64,000 nucleotides of DNA, from assembly GCA_030272155.1 (NCBI GenBank), contig CP126197.1:3278001-3342000 (forward strand), in the 5' to 3' direction. This stretch comes from Tetradesmus obliquus (taxonomy: Eukaryota; Chlorophyta; Chlorophyceae; Sphaeropleales; Scenedesmaceae). The notes below the pieces were generated by a model that was given only the letters and a program-made list of their open reading frames with translations, was not told the origin of the DNA and made no database searches. Below are positions 55,818 to 64,000 of this stretch, in pieces. Position 1 is the stretch's first letter. Each line of letters begins with the position of its first letter. A program made the translations under genes and the position numbers.

Positions 55818-57900
55818 CTACTCACTACGAGCTGCCAGCTTCAAGTGCTTCACCAGGAAAGCAGCATTTTCACGGTGAGCTTCCTGCGCCTCTGGCAGCT
55901 GGTTCTCGCCCTGGAAGATGTGCCACATGCCCTCCCACGGAGAAAACGACGCATCAACGCCAGCAGCACGCAGCTTTCTGTGCATCATAATCGCCTGGCT
56001 CAAAAACGAATCTCGCAGCCCGATTTGAGTCAACGTGGGCGGGAACTTTTTGAACGCCTCAATTCCCGCCTTCAGCGGAGACACGCGGACGTCCTGCAAG
56101 AGCTTCGCGTCGCCATTCACGTACGCCATCGCGGGCTGCTGCAGCGTCAGTTCGTACTGCAGCATCGGGTCGTACCCGTTGAGGGTCGTCATGGTGTCAC
56201 CGGACTTGGTCATGTCGCCCCAGGGTGACATCAGCAGCAGCGCGGCCGGCAGCGGCAGCTTCTGCTGCTGCGCCTGCATGAGTAGCGCAGGGACAAGGCC
56301 GCCGCCGGCAGAGGCCCCCCAGAGGGCGATGTTTTTGGGTTTGTAGCGGTTGTTGCTGATCAGGGCTTTGTAGACTGCCAGTGCCTCGTTGAGTTGCGTG
56401 GGAAAGGTCGCCTCGGAGGTCAAGCTGTACTCAAAGCACAGCACCTGCAGCAGTCGGATGACAAGGTTGAGTCAGGATTGATTTAATTTTGAAATTAGAA
56501 AAAGCCAGGTGAGGTTGTGTTGGTGACATGCCGGTGTGCTGGTGATGCGGCTGCAATGCACTTGGCTGCTTCGAGCATGGTAGTGCTGCCAGGGAATGAT
56601 GATGACAAAATGCATCGATGGATATCCAACACAACTCGTGCGCGCACTGACCTTGACGCCGGCCAGGTATGCTGTCATGGCAGTGTGGTGCCACATGGTG
56701 TGGCAGGAGCCCTTCAGAAAGGCACCTGGCACGCAGAAACAGCAGTGGCGCAGCAGCACACACAATACGCATCAGCCTTGCCAACCACAGCCTTAGTTGC
56801 CACAAGGAGCCGAGGGCATCATGAATGCGTGTGTTCCGTCCCCCCTGGTAAGAAAGAAAAAACTCACTCAGGCTGTTTGGTGCCGGGGTTTGGGCTGAGT
56901 GGGGTGAGGCTCTGGGAAATGAATGCGTGTGCCACACATCATCATTGATGCGTGAATGCAGGGTCTGTGATTGTTCATGAACACTCCCAACCCACTGGCA
57001 TCAGGTCTGCTACATGACCGCACTTGGGTGCGCCGGCACAGCCGCGCCTCTAGCAACGCCTGGACCTGCTAGCTGGCACCTGCAGCCGCAGCTGTTGGGG
57101 TCCGTGGTGACTTATTGGAGCAATGACTGCTGCTCGCATCAACATACTAAAACTTGCGAGCTGCTCATCATGAATACAGCCAGTTTTTCACCTGCATGCG
57201 CAAAGACGATGATCTTGTCTGCGTTCTGCTGCTTCATGCCACGTGGGGTGCCGATGGTGACAGGCACACCGCCCATGGTCTCATTCCGAATGTCCTGCAG
57301 AAACTGCGCTGCTGCTGCGGCGCTTTGCGGGGCAAGGGCTGCGCTGTAGGCAGCGATTTCCTGTAGAGCGGAAAGAAGGCAGCAAGAACTTGTGATGTGA
57401 AACTTCTCTGTGTGATTTTTTGTATTGTCTGTGCAGCAGCATGTGCGCATGTATGTGCAGCTGCAGGCTACAATGCTGTGCCGCATCATCTGGGATGGTG
57501 TTCATCAAAAATTCACAGCAATGTTCGTGGCAGCATTTCAGAACATCTTGAACTGTTCTTTGCGTTTTTCAACTGCGTATGAGGTTGAGCGACGGTGAAA
57601 AATTGGTAGAAGGCGGCAAGAGTACCCGAAGGTCACACATGCCATGTTCTCCTGCAGCTGCCAGAAGTGATCCTGCCAGCTCACCCGCTTCGCAGCTGCT
57701 TTATCGTTCCAGGGTGCCCTTGGCGTTGCATGATGGGTCTTCAAATACGCTTGAGCACCAAGTGATATCGTGTCGGAGACAAAGCAAGGCGGGTGTAGGG
57801 CAGCTGATGGCGGAACCGGCTTGGTGCACACTGTGGGTGTCGCACATGCGTATGCCAGGAGCGCAAACAGCACGGAAACCTGAACCAATTGTCTAGTCAT
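55818..57900 (-). CDS. Secreted alpha/beta-hydrolase, copy B (altered active-site surroundings)
   Basis: Exons 57900-57685, 57360-57192, 56725-56652 and 56444-55818 give 361 aa with the same intron positions and phases as copy A; exons 2 and 3 have identical lengths (169 and 74 nt). An N-terminal signal peptide (MTRQLVQVSVLFALLAYACA) has no poly-Gln after it. Ser (about 198), Asp (298) and His (328) of the triad are kept. The oxyanion motif is HAGA where A has HGGA, and the elbow is GASAGGG where A has GDSAGGG. These changes may alter rate or substrate, or mark loss of activity. The last exon is roughly 60% identical to A at protein level, while exon 2 is nearly identical in DNA. There are no echo copies at its C-terminus. 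Tandem duplicate of A. Confidence 0.87.
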
Positions 57901-58197
57901 TGCAGTCTGGGTGCAAACAGAGGGCTTAAGCCTTTCACTATTCGAACGGTCTGATGTGACCAGTGCGTACCGGAAGCTGGAGCTCAAGGATGTTTGGCAG
58001 TAACGTTGATGCTTTACAGTCAGCTGTTGTTAATATCTGCAAAGAAAATTCAGTTAAGAAGACGCTTTTCTTTCAGTCGTCACGCTTTGGGCTCCGTCAC
58101 TCTAACAGTGAGTTGCACAAGGGAGCGTGATCAAAGCACGTCACACGAAAGGGTGCACGCTTCCACCCACAGCAGCAGTTCGGTCTTTTTTGTTGTC
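57901..58197. promoter_or_regulatory. Divergent promoter region, hydrolase B / DGS1-like gene
   Basis: These 297 bp between two start codons facing away from each other must carry both 5' UTRs and promoters. No specific element is identified. Confidence 0.45.
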
Positions 58198-58898
58198 ATG
58201 GACTGGCATGGGCTGCGCGGCAGCCTGCAGCACGGGCTGCAGGCCCAGCTGCAGAGCAGCAGCAAGCAGCTGCGTCTAGCTTTGAAAAGTCCCTTGATCT
58301 GGGGCTCAGAACAGTCGCTCCCAGTGGCTGGTTTGGATGCACTCAGCGGACAGTCCGTGCTGTATGGCTTGAGGAACTCTCTGAGCGAGGTCAGTGAGCA
58401 ACGCGCACGCTAACAGCAATACCGGCAGCACTGCACCTGCTGCCGCTGCTGCTGCTACATGCGGTTCAGCCCAAACAGTAGCGCATTTGCTGCAACAGAT
58501 AGAACCTAGCGAGGATGATGTGCTCTGTTGTCCTGCAGGCGCCAGAGACGATAGACGCGTGGCTTCATGCGCTGCAGCTGGCGCAAGTGGCCTCAGACAG
58601 GCAAGCAGCACGCATTGGCAGCAGCAGCAGCAGCAGCAGCAGCAGTGGCAGCAACCACGTGTAGCACTTTCTCTGGCTGTCAATTTGCATGTTAGTCTGT
58701 CACATCTATGTTCGAGGCTGCCACAGCAGTGTCTATAGCAGCAGAGCCGCAGCATGCCAGCAGGCAGGGATCCTCAGCCGCGGCCAGGCACACAGCAAAT
58801 GCACATCTAGCAACGTGTGCTTCGGAGTTGTTTGCCATCGGTGGCGGTGTCAGCTCACTGCTGTACAGCAGCCACAACAGCAACAGAAGAGCTGTTCC

Positions 58899-58942
<44 letters not shown>

Positions 58943-59720
58943 GGGCCACACTCCTGCACAGTAGCTTTGAGTGCAACTTGCTGCCGCCTGCTGTGCTGCG
59001 CTTCGGTGCAGGCTGCTGGCCGCACTGTGGGGTGCGCAGCGCATTTTAAAGTTCATGCAAACTTCACAAGCCCAGCCTGAAGCTCAATGCCACCTGCTGC
59101 TGCCGTGCTGTGCTGCTGCTGTGCTGCGCTGCAGGCTGCTGGCCGCGCTGTGGGACGCGCAGCGCAATTTGATGTCCATGCAAATTCACAAGCTCCGCCT
59201 GAAGCTCAATGCCACCTGCTGCTGCTGAGCTGTGCTGCGCTGTTCTGCACTGTGCTGTGCTGTGCTGCGGTGCAGGCTGCTGGCCGCATTGTGGGATGCG
59301 CAGCGCAACCTCAAGTTCTGGCGCAGCAGGCTCAGCGCCGGCAGCCACGGCAGCTTCATGCTGCTGGAGCGAGGGCCTGTCGGGTTTGTCACAGGTGCAT
59401 TGCGCAGGGGTGCCTAGTACCTGTTTGTTGTGCATAGCTTGCTGGCAAGCAGCAGCCTGGTCGCTGGCAGCTTCATGCTGCTGGAGCGAGGGCCTGTCGG
59501 GTTTGTCACAGGTGTTGTGTGAGCGTGTTACTTGCGCGCTACATGTGTGTTACAGGCGCATTGCAGGTGCGCTTGAATGTACGTGTTTATGTTTGTTGTG
59601 ATTCGTGTGGGGGAGCTTGGTGGCTAGCAGAAGCTGAAGCACTGGCCGCGGTACGCTGCTGGAACAAGGCCCTGCAGCGCTGGTGTCTGACGCGTGGTGT
59701 GTTTGACTACTGCTGCTGCA

Positions 59721-59752
<32 letters not shown>

Positions 59753-60085
59753 GGCTGCTGCTGCTGCTGCTGCCAGACCTGCTGGATGCGTTCAAGCTGC
59801 GGGGCGCTCCTGAGGGCAGCGGAGTGGCAGCCAGCGACAGGATAGAGGAGCGGGTGAGGCTGTTAGGAACATGGCTGTTTAAAATAGCCTAGAAGACAGT
59901 AACTGAGGGCATAGTAGAAGAGCAGTTCTCTTTTGCATGCGCTGTGTGCAGCAGTGCCTGTCTGTGCCTTGTGAGTTGTGTTTGAGAATGATAGGAGGGT
60001 TGCTGTGCGACGTCAACAGGGGTGAGCTGCTTCCACCAGCCATATGTGACTTGCCGCTGCTGACACTGTTTCTGCTGCTGCTGAC

Positions 60086-60125
<40 letters not shown>

Positions 60126-62100
60126 GCAGATTGTTGCGCTGCAGCTGCTGTCCACACAACTTGCTGAGGTGCTGGCAGCAGTGCACAACGCAGCAGGTGC
60201 GCTGCTGCTGCCGCTGCTGCCGTGTGTGGGACAATTTGTGTATCTGTCAGTTGACGGCCTGCACTAAGTGTCAGGCTGTTTCAGCCGAATGCCTCTTTGC
60301 TCAAAGCCAGGCATGCTGGGTCATGCGGAAGTAGTTTTTCCAGCACCATTGTGCAGCAAACAGCATGCAGGAGGCCGCACGCATTACTCTTGCTATGCAT
60401 GCCTGCTGCCCTTTCCTGCCCTGCCTGCCTCGTTCAGCTCCCCTTCCTGCTGTTGCAACTTGCCACATTTCTCTGCAGCGCTGCTGCAGCTGGGCAGCAT
60501 CGATGCTGCAGCAGCAGAGGCAGCGGCAGCAGCAGGCCGGCAGCCGGCGCTGCAGAGGGCGGTGCATGCTGCTGTTTCGCAGTGCCTGGCTGTGATTGCA
60601 GCTGCGCTGCAGCCCCTGGGGCAGCACTGCACACAGCTGCAGAAGCAGAAGAGTGCAGGGTCCAGGTGTGTGTGTTTTCCATATGCAATTTACTGCAGCT
60701 GCCGTGGGCATGGTTTGTGCTTCGATGTATTCTTTGCTTCCTGCATGCTGCAGCCGCAGGGGCAGCATTCCACACAGCTGCAGAAGCAGAAGAGTGCGGG
60801 ATCCAGGTGATTGCTGCTCTTGCTCCAGCTTCTATGTTATCGACTGATCTGGCTGCTGCTGCTGCAGCTGCAGACTGCTGCTCTTTGCTTTCTGTACGCA
60901 GCATCGGCACCTCCTGCTGATTTCAGCCACATTTCTCTGCTTTACAAGTCATTTCCCCTCAATGTGTACTGTATCCCTTGGTCGCTGCTGCTGCTGCTGC
61001 TGCAATCAGGCGGCTGCACAAAGGAGGCATCTACCAGACGCTTGCCAGCAGCATAGTGTACAGGGCCAGCGAGCAGCCGGCAGCAGCAGCAGCAGCAGCA
61101 CAGCAGCAGGCGGCACGCAGCGCAGGCGGCGCGAGCCTGCAGCAGCTGCAGCAGCAGCTGGCGGCGGTGCAGCAGCTGCTGGGCTTGCAGGGTGACACTC
61201 TGGAGCTGCTTGCGCGCAGCACCAGGTGAGACATCAAGATCTTTCATTCATGCCGTATACGTCCTGGCCAGCTCTGCAGAGAGTGCTTGAGTGACGTGGT
61301 GGTGGAGGCTGGCAGGCGCTGTGTTTTTGCACCAACGGCTTGCATGTAATTAGCTTGGTTTTCAACCTCACAGCAGTAACATTGCAGTCATTGCCCCTGC
61401 TGCATGCTGCTGTGCAGGCGGGGTGACGCCGGCTCTGCGCTGGCTGCTGCATCGCGGCTGGCTGCATTGAGCTGAGGCATGCATGCTCTTTTTTTGGCCA
61501 AGGCTGGTGGTATTGCTGCAAATATGACAGCACACTCACTATCTATCTGCCTTCTGCTGCTGCGCAGGCGGGGTGACGCCGGCTCTGCGCTGGCTGCTGC
61601 TTCGAGGCTGGCTGCGCAGCAGGGCAGCCTGGTGGCAGTGCCTGCATGGGCACTGATGCCCTCCTCACTGCAGCGGCACTGGATCAAGTGAGTGGCGGCT
61701 GTGCTTTGTAACACATCTTGTAACATTCTTTGTGACAAATTGTGGCCCATGCGTGTGCTGTGCCTGCCTGGGCACTGATGCCCTCCTGCCCTCCTCGCTG
61801 CAGCAGCGCTGGATCGAGTGAGTGGCAACTGTGCCCTGGCTACACAGTTTGTGATAAATCCTCAAACAAAGTGTGTGTGGAAGGAGTGCTGTTGAGCCGG
61901 ACAATGCTTCACAGTACAGACTGGTGAACGTTTGTAGGCACCTTGGGGCTGGCAAAATTGCCCGACCAACATGTTTGGCTTGTTGAGCAGAGCAGCATCC
62001 AGCAGCGTGCTGCTACCGCTGCCACTGTTCTACCAAATCCTGCAGGGCCAGCGTCAGGCCATGTGTGACTGGGTGAACCAGGCAGCACCTAACGGTGCGT

Positions 62101-62135
<35 letters not shown>

Positions 62136-63118
62136 ACTTGGAATCCTGCAGGGCGAGCGTTGCCGCCGCGCTGACCCTGTCTGCTGGCGTGTTCCTGATC
62201 AAGCACAGCAGGCTGGCCGGCTCAAGTGACCTGGACGATTGGGTCAAGGCGGCAGCAGCAACAGCAAAAGGTGAGCATGTAACAAGAAGATGTGGTAACA
62301 GCAGCTGGTGATTAAAAAGCAACCGGAAGCAGCATGGAAATGGCTTTAGCCGATACAGCCTGCGGCTGGCTCCCATCATGGCTTTGTCACAGCGCGTTTA
62401 AAGGCGCTAGAGGAGTCCTTGTATAAGGCAAATATAGACACCCGCCGAGTCCTGAGGACCACGGTGGATGCGTAACTGTACATGTGTGCATGTATGTGTG
62501 CATGTACTTGTGCATGCCAGGCTGGCGTTGGTGTCATCTCTGGACATTGGGCTGACACTGTGCCACCGCGTGTGCTGCTCACTGCTGCTGCTGCTGCTGC
62601 CAGGTGCCTGGATGGAGCATGTTGTGGACCCGATGCTGGCAGTCAAGGATGAGCTGCTGGACACCTTCAGGAGGTACAGCATTATTCAATATTTTCATAC
62701 AACTAGAATGCATGCACATGGTTGGAGTACCAGCAAAGCAGCCTCCGTCCTCATGCCCGTCGCTGATCGTATGCTTGCGTCAGTCGCACGTGCACACATA
62801 ATCTCAGTGCTGGCGTACGCCGCCGCGTGTAATGCATACCCCTGCAGCCACCACAGCATCCTGAGCAGCAGCGAGCTGGGACAGACAAGCTGGTGTCCGC
62901 AACCCGGGTATGGCATCTGTCACCTCACTTGGTGCTGTCCTGCTGCCTGGTGTGCTGCCCCGCAGCCGCCCCAGCATTGTGAGCAGCAGCGAATTTGAGG
63001 CAGACAAGGAATCGCTGCTGCGCATGCTCTCCGAATTCATGCGGGACCACCCAGAGGCCCCAGCAGCAGCAGCAGCAGCAACTGCAACTGCTGCTGCCGC
63101 AAGCCCTGCGGCAGCCGC

Positions 63119-63156
<38 letters not shown>

Positions 63157-64000
63157 TGCCGGGGAGTGTTGAGTCGCTGCTAGACAGCGATGCAGTGAAC
63201 CGCGGCATGGCTGTGGTGATGGCGTGTTACGAGAACGATCTGAAGCGGCCGATACGGAGCTTGGTGTCAGGGGAGCTGGCGCGCACACTGCTGATCCAGG
63301 TGCGCGCATGTGGTTGTGCTAGCTGGCTTGCCTACATCTTTGAGTTCCAAGCAGGTTTGCTAAGCAATCGTATTGTCAGAATACATATTAATCACAATGC
63401 CTCTACAAATGCTGCGCCTGAAGCTGTCCATCTCTCTTGAGTGTTCAAGCCAAAGCCAACATCAAGATAGCACAATAACACAAATGTAACATACCCTTGC
63501 AGGTGCAGCGCCTCAAACTTGACACCGAGGCAGCCATGGTGCAGCTCGATCAGATCCTTTGAGCTAATGAGCTGTCCATTTCTATAGCATTCAAACCAAA
63601 ATCAAACAACGTCAGAACAACACACTTATAACACACCCTGCAGGTGCAGCGCCTCAAACTGGACACTGAAGCAGCCATGTTGGAGCTTGACCAGATCCTG
63701 CGGGCCAATGAGCTGTCCATCAGCCTGGTGGCATCTACTCAAAATACACATAAATAATAACATGATGATAAACATAATAACATGATTGTAACGTGCCCCT
63801 GCAGGTGCAGCGCCTTAAGCTGGACACTGAAGCAGCCATGTTGGAGCTTGATCAGATCCTGCGAGCCAACGAGCTGTCCATCTCCTCAGTGTTCAACCCA
63901 AGTTAAACATACATGGAAATAACATGGCTGTAGTATACCCTTGCAGGTGCAGCGCCTCAAACTGGACACAGAAGCAGCCATGCTGGAGCTTGATCAGATC
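58198..64000 (+). CDS. DGS1/NCA2-like mitochondrial outer-membrane protein, 3'-truncated by window edge
   Basis: Exons: 58198-58389, 58539-58600, 59276-59394, 59777-59853, 60130-60196, 60479-60665, 61010-61225, 61568-61687, 62152-62270, 62604-62673, 62966-63299, then one beginning at 63947 or at an earlier copy (63503, 63644, 63805). Phases close: 521 aa to 63299. The first intron after 58600 is GC-AG. Family signs: FMLLERGPVGFV, GGIYQTLAS, the hydrophobic ASVAAALTLSAGVFLI followed by DLDDWVKAA, then MACYENDLKRPIRSLVSGEL and the NCA2 block QRLKLDTEAAMLELDQIL. In Arabidopsis DGS1 is an outer-membrane protein tied to MICOS and lipid transfer; in yeast NCA2 affects expression of mitochondrial ATP synthase subunits 6 and 8. 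Poly-Ser and poly-Ala inserts are algal additions. The C-terminal part is outside the window. Confidence 0.87.
59009..59200 (+). repeat. Echoes of DGS1-like exon 3 acceptor edge (two copies)
   Basis: The LLAALWDAQRNL start (real border 59276) recurs from 59009 and 59132, each after a ctgcag/gtgcag acceptor. Confidence 0.93.
59462..59515 (+). repeat. Echo of DGS1-like exon 3 donor edge
   Basis: Exact or near-exact copy of GSFMLLERGPVGFVTG and its gtg donor (59350-59397). Confidence 0.93.
60735..60812 (+). repeat. Echo of DGS1-like exon 6 donor edge
   Basis: Copy of the exon 6 end (LQKQKSAGS, real border 60665) with a gtgatt donor. Confidence 0.88.
61412..61475 (+). repeat. Echo of DGS1-like exon 8 acceptor edge
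   Basis: Copy of RGDAGSALAAASRLAA start (real border 61568); it reaches a TGA soon after, so use of this copy would truncate. Confidence 0.92.
61764..61822 (+). repeat. Echo of DGS1-like exon 8 donor edge
   Basis: Copy of PAWALMPSSLQRHWI end plus gtgagtgg donor (real border 61687), with a 9-bp internal duplication. Confidence 0.9.
62850..62910 (+). repeat. Echo of DGS1-like exon 11 acceptor edge
   Basis: Diverged copy of the PSIVSSSEFEADK start (real border 62966). Confidence 0.7.
63503..64000 (+). repeat. Echo array of the NCA2-block acceptor edge, continuing past the window
   Basis: Copies of VQRLKLDTEAAM...LDQIL begin at 63503, 63644, 63805 and 63947, each after a cag acceptor. The first has a TGA in place of the Arg codon after ILE/LEU-type ending (DQIL stop); the next two stay open to ANELS. 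Confidence 0.95.

Overview
The window reads as nuclear DNA of a green alga, probably a chlorophycean (Chlamydomonas or Scenedesmus relatives). The evidence is intron-rich genes with GT/GC-AG splice sites, proteins of plant and algal type (very-long-chain ketoacyl-CoA synthase, MBB1/HCF107-type HAT protein, DGS1/NCA2 protein, U32/DUF3656 protein), heavy CAG/CTG triplet repeats encoding poly-Gln/Ala/Ser, and a few TGTAA poly(A)-type signals. Species cannot be read from sequence alone. No rRNA, tRNA, transposase, reverse transcriptase or CRISPR system was recognised.

Layout. Below 1-6398 (-): mitochondrial dihydrolipoyl dehydrogenase, running off the left edge. 6867-12005 (+): a CYP7/CYP8-like cytochrome P450, divergent from it across a 468-bp gap. 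13300-19627 (+): a giant low-complexity protein of about 2055 aa with two AT-hooks. 19628-26504: gene-poor, G/T-rich on + up to about 25.1 kb, then A/C-rich. 26505-28096 (-): C-terminal part of an MBB1/HCF107-like HAT-repeat protein with no visible 5' half. 28097-32889: gene-poor, A/C-rich. 32890-39119 (-): 3-ketoacyl-CoA synthase (10 exons). 40553-51057 (-): peptidase U32/DUF3656 protein related to RlhA (14 exons, 1312 aa). 52605-54562 and 55818-57900 (-): tandem secreted alpha/beta-hydrolases of the HSL/carboxylesterase type. 58198 to beyond 64000 (+): DGS1/NCA2-like mitochondrial protein, cut by the right edge.

Exon models were built by hand from GT-AG junctions (one GC-AG). Reading phase closes exactly across every junction of the P450, KCS, U32, both hydrolases, LPD and the DGS1-like gene, which is strong internal support. 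The genes do not form one pathway. They are mostly organelle or lipid housekeeping: LPD and the DGS1-like protein for mitochondria, the HAT protein and perhaps the U32 protein for organelle RNA, and KCS, P450 and hydrolases for lipids.

The most striking pattern is not a gene. In seven unrelated multi-exon genes on both strands, introns carry tandem direct copies of the neighbouring exon edge together with its splice site. I count about 90 such 'splice-junction echoes', one to nine per junction. Some form regular arrays: 10 units of 138-143 bp in the P450, eight copies of one donor edge in KCS intron 2, and an array of acceptor copies at the right edge in the DGS1-like gene. Intergenic regions do not show them. 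A second pattern is polarity of triplet repeats: sense-strand CTG runs sit just before 3' splice sites, whereas CAG/GCA/AGC runs sit inside exons.
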